From Leeuwenhoekiella palythoae (GTDB lineage: Bacteria > Bacteroidota > Bacteroidia > Flavobacteriales > Flavobacteriaceae), in the NCBI RefSeq assembly GCF_900130045.1, contig NZ_FQXT01000002.1, positions 682,001 to 746,000 on the forward strand: 64,000 nt of DNA, read 5' to 3'. The notes under the pieces are model-generated. The model ran no database searches, was not told the origin of the DNA, and saw only the letters and a program-made list of their open reading frames with translations. Positions 35,835 through 44,400 of this stretch are shown piece after piece (position 1 is the stretch's first letter; each line of letters begins with the position of its first letter). The position numbers and the translations under genes were made by a program.

Positions 35835-35866
35835 AAAAAAGCCTGTAAATCATATGATTTACAGGC
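35835..35866 (-). terminator. Terminator of tRNA-Asp
   Basis: GCCTGTAAATCAT and ATGATTTACAGGC form a perfect 26-base palindrome (35841-35866). On the minus strand six T residues follow (35840-35835). It is 28 bases beyond the tRNA 3' end. Confidence 0.85.
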
Positions 35867-35894
35867 TGTTATAGGAATTTAGACCGATTCCTAG

Positions 35895-35968
35895 CGGTCT
35901 GGACGGGACTCGAACCCGCGACCCCCTGCGTGACAGGCAGATATTCTAACCAACTGAACTACCAGACC
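35895..35968 (-). tRNA. tRNA-Asp (anticodon GTC)
   Basis: A complete 74-base cloverleaf without encoded CCA. The acceptor stem is GGTCTGG/CCAGACC, the discriminator base is G, the T-arm is CGGGTTCGAGTCCCG, and the anticodon loop CTGTCAC gives GTC. The 3' end faces the recombinase gene and overlaps an AGACCG/CGGTCT inverted repeat (35881-35900), so the tRNA 3' end is the likely integration target. Confidence 0.96.
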
Positions 35969-36025
35969 AATATTTTATGAACTTTGCAAGAGCAGAAGCG
36001 TTGATCATTTCCTTTCTTGCGGGTG

Positions 36026-36056
36026 CAAATATACACGCATTTTTTAAGTGTGCAAA
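36026..36056 (-). promoter_or_regulatory. Promoter of tRNA-Asp
   Basis: On the minus strand TTTG (36056-36053), 19 bases, then TATATTTG (36033-36026): a full match to the Bacteroidota -33/-7 consensus. Transcription would start near 36021, about 50 bases before the tRNA. Confidence 0.8.
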
Positions 36057-36081
36057 CAAAAAATGAAAGTTTTTTTATTTC

Positions 36082-37014
36082 TTATAAAAACTGCTTCCGT
36101 TCTACTAGAAATGTACTCAAAATAGGAGCGAAGCCACGCTGTATATCAGCGTTTACATAGGTTATATTGTATTGCGCGCAGCGAAGTTTAATCGCTGAGA
36201 AATAGTCTTTTACTGCTTTGCTGTAACCCTCTTTCACATTGTCTGAGAAGATATCTATAAATTTTCCGGTCTCGACATCTTCAAAACGCTTAGGTGTACT
36301 GTCAAAATCAAAATTTAATTCAGTAGCGCTATCGTAGGTATGAAAAAGTACAACCTCGTGCTTATTATACTTCAAATGCTGCAGGGCTTCAAAAGTCTTT
36401 TCCTGTTGCAATTCGTTTTGAAAAAGATCACTAAACAAAAACACCAGTGAACGCCGTTTTAGCTTTTCAGCAATAAAATGCAAGTTGGCGTATGTGTCTG
36501 TTTTTTGTGATTTTTCAGATTTGATCAAAACCTGATTCAGTTGATCCAGCAACATGTGATGATGACGCTCACTACCTTTTTCGGGGGCATAATATTCAAA
36601 CTGCTCGGCATAAATACTGAGTCCAACCGCATCACGCTGTTTCTTCATCAATTGCATAATGGCTGCACTGGCCAGTACAGAAAAAGCAATTTTATTAGGT
36701 TTGTTTAAATCGGTTTGCTTCAGTGCAGGGTAGTGCATACTGCTGCTGTTGTCTAGTATGAGATGACAACGCAGGTTGGTTTCTTCCTCGTAGCGTTTGG
36801 TATATAACTTATCTGAACGTGCGTAGAGCTTCCAATCAATGTGTTTGGTGCTTTCACCTGTATTGTAAACTTTGTGCTCTGCAAATTCCGCAGAAAACCC
36901 GTGAAACGGACTCTTATGCATCCCGCTTATAAAACCTTCCACCACTTGACCGGCGAGCAGTTCCAAATTATTGAAACCTGCAATGCTGTTAAGATGCGCC
37001 TGAAGATCGATCAC
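36082..37014 (-). CDS. DUF58 domain-containing protein
   Basis: A 310-residue protein of the DUF58 family, which has a von Willebrand A-like fold and normally works with a MoxR-type AAA ATPase in folding or assembly of cell-envelope complexes. The family core is visible: KVYNTGESTKHIDWKLYARS at about 48-67, the MIDAS-like DNSSSM at 88-93, and LVFLFSDLF near 185. The start is GTG at 37014; a stop codon lies four codons upstream and no ATG is available. No MoxR gene is next to it; ClpP is upstream on the same strand with 108 bases between. The precise partner is unknown. Confidence 0.88.
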   Translation of the reverse strand: MIDLQAHLNSIAGFNNLELLAGQVVEGFISGMHKSPFHGFSAEFAEHKVYNTGESTKHIDWKLYARSDKLYTKRYEEETNLRCHLILDNSSSMHYPALKQTDLNKPNKIAFSVLASAAIMQLMKKQRDAVGLSIYAEQFEYYAPEKGSERHHHMLLDQLNQVLIKSEKSQKTDTYANLHFIAEKLKRRSLVFLFSDLFQNELQQEKTFEALQHLKYNKHEVVLFHTYDSATELNFDFDSTPKRFEDVETGKFIDIFSDNVKEGYSKAVKDYFSAIKLRCAQYNITYVNADIQRGFAPILSTFLVERKQFL

Positions 37015-37122
37015 GTTTATGGTTTAGGTATCGGGGTTTGTTGAAGTTAGCAGTTTTCAGCCTCAGTAGGCAGCGTTTTTAAATTTTAAAATTGCTTACT
37101 GAGACTGACTGCTGTTTATTGA

Positions 37123-37668
37123 TTATAGAATTCCGTCTACGATTCCATAGGCAACAGATTCTTCTGCGCCCATCCAGTGGTCACGGTTAAAATCTTTCAT
37201 TACTTTATCAAAGTCCTGGCCGCAGTTATCGGCAAGAATTTTTGCACTCAACTCTTTGGTCTTTAAAATTTCCTGAGCTGTAATTTCGATATCACTCGCT
37301 TGGCCGCGAGCACCACCGCTAGGCTGATGAATCATCACACGGGCGTGCGGCTGAATAAAACGACGTCCTTTTTCACCTACCGAAAGCAAAATACTTCCCA
37401 TACTCGCAGCAAGACCAGTACAAATAGTAGAAACCGGACTCTTAATCGACTTGATGGTATCGTAGATTGAAAATCCTGAAGTCACATATCCACCCGGACT
37501 GTTGATGTAAAATTGAATTTCGTCGTTGCTCAACGCGTCTAGATACAATAAGCGATCTACAACGTGCTTTGCGCTTTTATCGTCTACCTGACCCCATAAG
37601 AACACTTTACGTTCTTCAAGTAATTTTGCGTCGATGAGGTCTTGTGGTTTTCCTTTTTTATTTTCCAT
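37123..37668 (-). CDS. clpP: ClpP-like serine protease
   Basis: A 181-residue ClpP-family protease with an intact catalytic triad: Ser89 in GLAASMGS, His114 in RVMIHQPSGG and Asp163 in FNRDHWMG. The oligomerisation and substrate-binding stretch FYINSPGG (53-60) is conserved. At 181 residues it is shorter than the usual 190-225-residue ClpP because the N-terminal segment is short (MENKKGKPQDLIDAKLLEER), so it may be one of two ClpP paralogues, which many Bacteroidota carry. No clpX or trigger-factor gene is adjacent, which also suggests a second, free-standing copy. It should form a barrel and degrade proteins delivered by a Clp ATPase in the cytoplasm. Confidence 0.88.
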   Translation of the reverse strand: MENKKGKPQDLIDAKLLEERKVFLWGQVDDKSAKHVVDRLLYLDALSNDEIQFYINSPGGYVTSGFSIYDTIKSIKSPVSTICTGLAASMGSILLSVGEKGRRFIQPHARVMIHQPSGGARGQASDIEITAQEILKTKELSAKILADNCGQDFDKVMKDFNRDHWMGAEESVAYGIVDGIL

Positions 37669-37864
37669 TTTTTAAATTTTATTTAAATAGCTCTAAGGCT
37701 TTTTCTACATTTTAACGTACAAATTTTAGTCTAACAAGTATAAGCATTTAAGATATGAATTGCTTGTAAAATCTCGCAGAGACTGGCTAAATACTAGCTA
37801 AAAGTATACCTCGCAAACGGAGGCAGACAAGCCTTTGAGGATTAAACCCTTTAACAGTGCTAAT

Positions 37865-37897
37865 AAAAAAGGTCTGACGCAGCGTCAGACCTTTTTT
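37865..37897 (-). terminator. Terminator downstream of trxA
   Basis: GGTCTGACG (37871-37879) pairs with CGTCAGACC (37883-37891) around a 3-base loop, with six A residues before and six T residues after, so it can work in both directions. It is 35 bases past the trxA stop. Confidence 0.85.
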
Positions 37898-37931
37898 ATA
37901 ATGTACGTTTACTCAAACAAGAGTATAAGTC

Positions 37932-38249
37932 TTATAGTAAACCGTCAATAGCTTCTGTGTATACATTTTTAGGAGCAACACCTACTTGGCGACCTACTAC
38001 TTCCCCGTCTTTAAACATCAAAACAGTTGGGATGTTACGTACGCCATATTTTGCAGCAAACTCCTGGTTAGCATCAACATCAAGCTTACCTACAACAGCT
38101 TTGCCGTCATACTCTGTGCTGATCTCTTCAATTACAGGTCCTACCATTCTACAAGGCCCACACCAAGCAGCCCAAAAGTCTACTAATACAGGCTTGTCTG
38201 ATTGTAATACGGTTTCTTCAAAATTTGCGTCTGTTATTTCTAGTGCCAT
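37932..38249 (-). CDS. trxA: Thioredoxin
   Basis: A 105-residue classic thioredoxin covering the whole fold with no signal peptide. The redox site WCGPC has Cys30 and Cys33, preceded by VLVDFWAA; the cis-proline lies in NIPTVLMF near residue 74. It reduces disulfides in cytoplasmic proteins such as ribonucleotide reductase and peroxiredoxins, receiving electrons from thioredoxin reductase. The gene stands alone, with its own terminator downstream and a -7 promoter element upstream. In this family it is often next to dnaE; here the GH13 gene and the HNH-like gene separate them, which supports an insertion or rearrangement between 38.3 and 41.5 kb. Confidence 0.97.
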   Translation of the reverse strand: MALEITDANFEETVLQSDKPVLVDFWAAWCGPCRMVGPVIEEISTEYDGKAVVGKLDVDANQEFAAKYGVRNIPTVLMFKDGEVVGRQVGVAPKNVYTEAIDGLL

Positions 38250-38275
38250 TTTTATTCTATTATTAGATTATTATG

Positions 38276-38283
38276 CAAAATTA
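38276..38283 (-). promoter_or_regulatory. Candidate -7 promoter element of trxA
   Basis: The minus strand reads TAATTTTG, matching TAnnTTTG, 27 bases before the trxA ATG. The nearest TTTG upstream (38301-38298) is only 14 bases away, shorter than usual. Confidence 0.5.
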
Positions 38284-38373
38284 GTCAATTATTTTTCCAA
38301 AGCTTACAACCAGCGAATTAGATTTGACTATGTTTTAATCAGTTAAATTGATTTTTAAAAGTTGCCGTTATAT

Positions 38374-38471
38374 CTTTTTGGGCGTGCCCCAAGGGTCGGG
38401 CTATACGCTATATCTTTTTTACGGCTTTACGAGCCGTAAAAAAGGATGCCGCTACTATCCCTCACGCAAAG
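38374..38471 (+). repeat. Structured intergenic repeat, copy A
   Basis: This 98-base unit shares two conserved blocks with copy B: the left block CTTTTTGGGCGTGCCCC, then GGTCGGGCTATACGCTA, and the right block GGATGCCGCTACTATCCCT, then CACGCAAAG. Between them is a perfect hairpin, TTTTTTACGGCT (38415-38426) with AGCCGTAAAAAA (38432-38443). Flanks conserved and stem sequence variable suggests a structured RNA or a dispersed palindromic element. I recall similar sequences scattered through flavobacterial genomes. Confidence 0.7.
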
Positions 38472-38481
38472 ACTTCACGAT

Positions 38482-40272
38482 TTACTCTGCGGTATAAATT
38501 AATGCGCCATATGCAGGAATATTAAAGCTTCCGGTGAGCGGTCTGCCGTCGGTCTCGGTTTTTTCTATTTTTAGATCCGTAACTTCTAATTCAGAGAAAT
38601 CTATATCATACCCCTTCCAATCGGCATTTATGCGCAGTTTCCAATTTTTATCTTCAGCGATTCCAATTCCGTAGTGCTCATAGGTTTGATTTTTAAAGTT
38701 GAGAATCACAAGCGTTTGTTCTTCTTCAGAGCCACCGCGCTTATAAGCTAAAATTTGATTTTCCGGATTAAAATGAATGATCTCCAGATGTTGTCCCAGC
38801 AAACCATTTGCGCCTCCACTAGCTCCGATGCGTAGTTTTATAAGGTCACTTACAAGTTCTCTAATTCCGCTTAATCTATTTTCTTTCTCCCAGTCTAAAG
38901 CTTCGGTATCTTGAAAGTACTCATCTTCTAAAAACTCCTGTCCTTGGAATAACATAGGTATTCCCGGGGCGGTAAGAGTAAGCACAAGCCCTAGAACTGC
39001 ACGTCTTTTAGCAAATTTACTTTCAGCATCTCCCGGCTGAATTTCTTCAGGAACGCGTGCTTTTCCGTTAGCAACCTCATCGTGTGATTCGGTATAAATA
39101 ATGCGCTTAAACTTATTTCCGCTATAGGTATATTCTAATGCGTCTACGATCTTCTGAATATCTCTACCATCATCACTAACGCTCTGTAAAACCTCGCGCA
39201 CCGGATGCACAAAATGCATATCCCATTGCGCACCGTAGCCCACACCGCCGTAAGCAATACCGTTAGTGATAAATTCATCTCCTTTTAGGTCTTCAGCAAT
39301 AGTGATCACTTTAGGATATTTTGCTTGCAACTCCTGATTGATCTCACGCATCATCTGGTTTCCCTCGTCAATGGCTGTGTCTTCACCCAGACCGCCTCCT
39401 TCATACCTAATGTATGAGGTTGCATCCAGTCGTAAACCGTCGCAATGGTATTTTTCGATCCACATCAAGGCGTTATCGCGTAGATATTGGCGCACTTCGG
39501 GTCTGCCGTAATCTGGGCGGGTGTCTCCCCAAGGAGTAGCGCTGCGGTGATCGTTATAAAAATAGATACCGCCTTTGTTGTTTTCGCTCCAACCGTCAAA
39601 CTGCCACAGATCTACATCAGAAGGACCAAAGTGATTATAAACCACATCCATAATGATCGCAATGCCTTGCTTGTGCGCTTCATTCACTATATGTGCTAAT
39701 CCTTCAGGTCCTCCATAATCCTGCTCGATTGCAAAAGGATGCGCCGGGTTATACCCCCAAGAAATGCCACCGGCAAACTCTGCAACCGGAAGCAGTTCTA
39801 TGCAATTCACGCCAAGTTCTTTCAGGTAAGGTAATTTTTCAACAACATCAGCAAACGTGCCTACTTGATCTTTTTGTTTACGATTAAACGTGCCTACATG
39901 TAATTCGTAAATAACTAGTTTATTCCAATCAGCTATTTCAAAATCTGCGTCGTCCCACTCAAAGTCTAATGTGCGAATGAGACTATTGCCGTTACTGTTA
40001 GTTACTTCAAAGGCATAGGGGTCATTGCGATAGAACGATTGATCACCATTTTGAATCCTATATTTATATTCTTGGCCTTCTTTGGCTTGCTCAGATATAG
40101 TAGACCAGTAGCCGTTTTCTTCGAGGGTCAATTCATTTGCAGTCTCATCCCAGTCGTTGAATTCGCCCACCACACTAACCTTGTCTGCGTTTGGAGCCCA
40201 AACCCTAAAGGTGGTGATGCCGTCTTTATAGACCGCGCCCATTCCGGCTGATTTTTCAATAGTTGTTTGCAT
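38482..40272 (-). CDS. GH13 alpha-amylase-family enzyme with CBM48 (glucan-branching-enzyme-like)
   Basis: A 596-residue cytoplasmic enzyme. The N-terminal CBM48-type sandwich (about 12-105, FRVWAPNADKVSVVGEFNDW) precedes the GH13 barrel (about 115-490) and a C-terminal beta domain. Catalytic residues are intact: nucleophile Asp283 in GLRLDATS, acid/base Glu327 in TIAEDLKG and the transition-state Asp398 in ESHDEVANG. The last motif is like GlgB branching enzymes, while the length and overall layout are closer to the shorter branching-enzyme/trehalohydrolase group. It acts on alpha-1,4-glucan (glycogen or malto-oligosaccharides). No other glycogen gene is nearby. The gene lies directly beside repeat copy A, with only 10 bases between, so the repeat is in its 3' flank. 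Confidence 0.82.
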   Translation of the reverse strand: MQTTIEKSAGMGAVYKDGITTFRVWAPNADKVSVVGEFNDWDETANELTLEENGYWSTISEQAKEGQEYKYRIQNGDQSFYRNDPYAFEVTNSNGNSLIRTLDFEWDDADFEIADWNKLVIYELHVGTFNRKQKDQVGTFADVVEKLPYLKELGVNCIELLPVAEFAGGISWGYNPAHPFAIEQDYGGPEGLAHIVNEAHKQGIAIIMDVVYNHFGPSDVDLWQFDGWSENNKGGIYFYNDHRSATPWGDTRPDYGRPEVRQYLRDNALMWIEKYHCDGLRLDATSYIRYEGGGLGEDTAIDEGNQMMREINQELQAKYPKVITIAEDLKGDEFITNGIAYGGVGYGAQWDMHFVHPVREVLQSVSDDGRDIQKIVDALEYTYSGNKFKRIIYTESHDEVANGKARVPEEIQPGDAESKFAKRRAVLGLVLTLTAPGIPMLFQGQEFLEDEYFQDTEALDWEKENRLSGIRELVSDLIKLRIGASGGANGLLGQHLEIIHFNPENQILAYKRGGSEEEQTLVILNFKNQTYEHYGIGIAEDKNWKLRINADWKGYDIDFSELEVTDLKIEKTETDGRPLTGSFNIPAYGALIYTAE

Positions 40273-40572
40273 AGCGTTGGTTTTGTTTTTTATATAAAAT
40301 TAGGGGTAACCAAGCCACCAAACTGCCTTATTAGGAATTGCTTAACTGTGAAATAAAGTATAAAAATACAACCTGTTATTGTACAGGATTCTGTCAAAAT
40401 GTTTCGAATCCTCAGGTGTTTAAAGTTGAAACCGGTGTTTTACAGTAGTCTTCAAAAAGCTCATACTGACGATTGAGTTATAATAGGGGATTTGTCAAAT
40501 TAATGTTATGCAAAAAAGTACGCTTTCCTTTGCAAGTCCGCACACTACGCTGTGGACTTTTTACTGCAATCA
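40273..40572. other. Intergenic stretch between the GH13 and HNH-like genes
   Basis: About 300 bases with no gene. The only structure I see is an imperfect hairpin near 40535-40560 (AGTCCG-CACA with TGTG-GACT) followed by TTTT on the plus strand. No clear promoter match is visible for the GH13 gene. Confidence 0.4.
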
Positions 40573-41352
40573 CTAATGTGTGGAATTAATTACCTTTTTT
40601 ATTACTGCGCTGCCAAGTGCTTTCCAGTTCTCATTAGAGCTTAGGATTATTCTGACTTCTTCGTCCTGAAGATTTGATATTAAATCTATAATAGGATCAG
40701 TTTGAATCAATTCTGAATAAAATTGAAAAACCAAATCACTTGTAAATATTGTGTATATATTTTTTGAAGTTTGATAGGCAGTCAGTCCTCCTATAAAATC
40801 CCGATTATTAAATTCTGGTTTAAAAACAACAAAATGATAGTTAGGAGTATTCTTTATTTTAGGTAAAACCTCAATAAGATCTCTGTGTTTTTCCTTCAAA
40901 TTCTTGCTTAAAAAGACTCTGAATTCTTCTTCAATTAATTCTGGTAGTTTATATTTTTCATATAAAAACAATGTTGAAATTGAGACTCTCCAAAATAACG
41001 AGACCGTAAATAATTTGAAAAATATTGGATCGAGATTTTCAGGGATTAATAAATTATTCGAATGTACTTGGGTGAATCGAAAATCATTTTTTCTATTCTT
41101 AAAGTCATTTATAGATTTTAATTTTCTAGCGAAGTAAGTCTCAAGAATAGAAAATTTTTGTTCGCAATTAGAGCAAAGGATAAAATCTTCTTTTGGAATA
41201 TCTTGAATTTTTTTATTTCTACCGCCTTTATTTATTTCCATCGCCGCCCTATGACTAGGGCTCTTAAATAAAGGTTTTCCAAGAAACTTTGGAATTATAT
41301 GAGAGTTTTCTTTATCTGCGTTTCGAATTTTACAAAGCTTACATAAATTCAT
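40573..41352 (-). CDS. HNH-like zinc-finger protein of unknown function
   Basis: A 259-residue protein. The N-terminus has two cysteine pairs, Cys4-x2-Cys7 and Cys60-x2-Cys63, with ENSHIIPKFLGK (His18) between them. This arrangement is that of HNH-type nuclease folds (CxxC ... H-I-I-P ... CxxC), but no clear second catalytic histidine/asparagine pair is visible, so nuclease activity is doubtful. The remaining 190 residues (FKLFTVSLFWRVSISTLF near 110) match nothing I know. Base composition is clearly more AT-rich than dnaE or the GH13 gene. Together with its position next to repeat copy B (22 bases away), this suggests recent acquisition. Proteins of this kind occur sporadically, sometimes in defence islands; a defence role is speculative. 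Confidence 0.65.
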   Translation of the reverse strand: MNLCKLCKIRNADKENSHIIPKFLGKPLFKSPSHRAAMEINKGGRNKKIQDIPKEDFILCSNCEQKFSILETYFARKLKSINDFKNRKNDFRFTQVHSNNLLIPENLDPIFFKLFTVSLFWRVSISTLFLYEKYKLPELIEEEFRVFLSKNLKEKHRDLIEVLPKIKNTPNYHFVVFKPEFNNRDFIGGLTAYQTSKNIYTIFTSDLVFQFYSELIQTDPIIDLISNLQDEEVRIILSSNENWKALGSAVIKKVINSTH

Positions 41353-41373
41353 CTTAATTTAGTTTGGTTTATG

Positions 41374-41466
41374 CTCTGCGTTAGGGATAGCAGCGTAAAT
41401 CCTGTCCCGCAATCAGCGGGACAGATTGTAGCGTATAGCCCGACCGAAGGGGACGTCCAGAAAAAG
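41374..41466 (-). repeat. Structured intergenic repeat, copy B
   Basis: The reverse complement reads CTTTTTCTGGACGTCCCC, GGTCGGGCTATACGCTA, then a hairpin TGTCCCGC/GCGGGACA, then GGATTTACGCTGCTATCCCT, AACGCAGAG. The flanking blocks match copy A while the internal stem is a different sequence that still pairs. The copy is inverted relative to copy A and they bracket the GH13 and HNH-like genes. Confidence 0.7.
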
Positions 41467-41485
41467 CCTAATTAATTTTAATCTA

Positions 41486-44400
41486 CTAGTTTAATTTAAA
41501 ACTAAACCGTTGCGCTTTTAATTCATTCAACAATGCGCTGCTGATTTTTACCTTTTTCTTTCTGCTTGGCATTTGTAGTGCAATCTTTTCTTTAGGCTCA
41601 AACACGTAGAAATGCAAATTATGATCGCCGCGGTGGTTAAATAAAGTTTCACGTAATTGCTCAATACGGTCGCCTTGCACTTCTTGCAGATCCAGATTGA
41701 TCGTAAGCTTTTTGCTAAAGGTTTCCATCACGTCTTGCAGCTGCATAAAGTTGTTGAACTGCATTCTCGGGTCGCCTTTTTTACCCGTGTCGCGGTTGGT
41801 CCATCCCTCACGAATAAATACGCGCATATGCACAAAGGAATTCGGAATCAGAAAGTGTCTGAACTTGAGGTACTCTTCGCCAAACATTCTAAATTCAAAC
41901 GACTCGTCAAAATCTTCAACCGTAAAGGCAGCCCAGCCTTTTCCGTTTTTGGAAACCCGGTGCTGCACGTCGCTAATGACTCCGCCAATGGTGAGTTCGC
42001 GGTTGAGATGCATTTCCAGATTATTGAAATCACTGATTTTACCGTTACAGAAATTATCCATTTCCAGTTTGAAGTCATCCAGCGGATGTCCCGAAATATA
42101 AATACCCACCACTTCTTTCTCGCGGCGTAGTTTTTCCATCGTTCCCCATTCTTCACAAGGCGGCACCACCGGCTCGGGAATCTGAACTTCACTGGCTTCG
42201 CCAAACAAACTTACCTGAGCTGAGTTTTCATTCTCTTGAAATTTTGCGCCATACTTCACCGCTTTTTCCAGAAAAGTGATTCCGTCACCTTCATCTTTGA
42301 AATATTGCGCACGATGCGTAGCCATAAAGCTGTCAAAACCGCCGGCAAGTGCCAGGGATTCAAAAGCTTTTTTATTGGCAGCACGCAGATCAATACGTTT
42401 CGCCAGATCAAACACACTGCGATAAGGGCCGTCTTCTCGATTTTCAACAATGGTTTTTACGGCATTGGCACCTACACCTTTTACAGCGCCCATACCAAAA
42501 CGCACCGCACCTTGATCGTTAACGGTAAATTTTCTAAACGATTCGTTTACGTCAGGACCTAAAACTTCAAGTCCCATACGTTTACATTCTTCCATAAAGA
42601 ACGTCACCTGCTTGATGTCGTTCATATTGTTAGACAGTACTGCCGCCATATATTCGGCAGGGTAGTGTGCCTTGCAATATGCGGTCTGGTAGGCGATCCA
42701 CGCATAACAGGTAGAGTGCGACTTGTTAAAAGCGTACGCAGCAAAAGCTTCCCAGTCTTTCCAGATCTTTTCGAGAATCTTTCGGTCGTGACCGTTTTTC
42801 TCACCACCATCTAAGAATTGTGGTTTCAGTTTTTCCAGCAGGGCAAATATCTTTTTACCCATCGCTTTACGCAAAACATCGGCATCACCTTTACTAAAGC
42901 CAGCCAGCTTTTGCGATAGCAGCATCACCTGCTCTTGGTAAACTGTAATCCCGTAGGTTTCTTCCAGATATTCTTCCATCGCAGGAAGGTCATACTGAAT
43001 TTCTTCCTCCCCGTGTTTACGCGCGATAAAACTCGGGATGTATTCCATAGGTCCCGGGCGGTACAGGGCGTTCATTGCGATAAGATCCTCAAAAACCGTA
43101 GGTTTTAACGCCTGCATGTGTTTTTGCATCCCCGGCGATTCGTACTGAAAGATCCCAACCGTATCTCCACGCTGGAACAACTCATACGTTTTCTCATCAT
43201 CTAGTGGAAAACTGTCCGGGTCCAGATCGATCCCGTGCTTATGTTTTACCAGTTTTACCGTGTCTTTGATCAGGGTCAGGGTCTTCAGACCCAAGAAGTC
43301 CATTTTTAGTAGACCGGCTTCTTCTACGACCGAGTTGTCAAACTGGGTGACGTATAAGTCTGAATCTTTAGCGATAGAAACCGGAACGAAATTGGTGATA
43401 TCATCAGGTGTGATGATCACCCCACAAGCGTGAATCCCCGTGTTACGTACCGAACCTTCCAGCTGGCGTGCTTGTCTTAAGGTTTGCCCCTCAAGATCGT
43501 CACCTTCCGCTAAGTTTAAAAGTTCGTTGACTTTGACTAAATCTTCAGAACGGAATTTCTTTTTTAAGTCGGCTTCACTCTGCCCAAAGATCTTGGCGAG
43601 TTTCGACATATTAGGGATCAGCTTGGCGATACGATCGGCATCACTCAGCGGAAGATCTAAAACCCGCGCGGTATCTCTGATCGAAGATTTTGCAGCCATC
43701 GTACCGTAGGTGATGATCTGCGCCACTTGGTTGGCACCGTATTTGTCGATCACATAATCCATAACGCGGCTTCGTCCTTCATCATCAAAGTCGATATCAA
43801 TATCGGGCATACTCACACGATCCGGATTCAGGAAACGCTCAAAAAGCAAGTCGTACTTGATCGGGTCAATATTGGTAATTCCCAAGCAATAGGCTACCGC
43901 ACTACCGGCAGCAGAACCCCGACCGGGACCTACCGAAACGCCCATATTTCGGGCTTCACGAATAAAGTCTTCCACAATCAGGAAATATCCGGGATACCCG
44001 GTGTTTTCAATAACGCTGAGCTCAAAGTTGAGGCGCTCTTCAATATCGGGAGTGATCTCAGGATACCGCTGGCGTGCACCTTCAAACGTGATATGTTTTA
44101 AATATTTGTTTTCCCCACGTTTACCACCATCCTGTTTATCTTCTTCAAACTGAAATTCTTCAGGAATGGTAAAGGCCGGTAAGAGTACGTCACGTGCCAG
44201 AACAAAAGCTTCCACTTTATCAACGATCTCATCTACGTTGCTTATGGCTTCCGGCAGATCAGTAAACAACGCTTTCATCTCGTCTGCCGATTTGAAGTAG
44301 TATTCTTCATTGTCCAGACCAAAACGATACCCGCGGCCACGGCCCTTTGGCGTAGCTACTTTTTCGCCATCCTTCACGCATAACAAAATATCGTGCGCAG

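Noticed and set aside
35895-35968. Search for a second copy of the tRNA-Asp 3' end in the window as the left att site
   Set aside because: I did not see one by eye; it may lie left of the window, so the left element boundary is left open.
40535-40564. Imperfect hairpin with TTTT near the HNH-like gene end as a terminator
   Set aside because: The T-run is on the plus strand while both neighbouring genes are on the minus strand; pairing is interrupted.
41657-42130. A 157-codon plus-strand frame antisense to dnaE, and similar long ones at 44456-44890 and 43727-44101
   Set aside because: They lie fully opposite a highly conserved polymerase gene, show no recognisable domain, and arise from its codon pattern.
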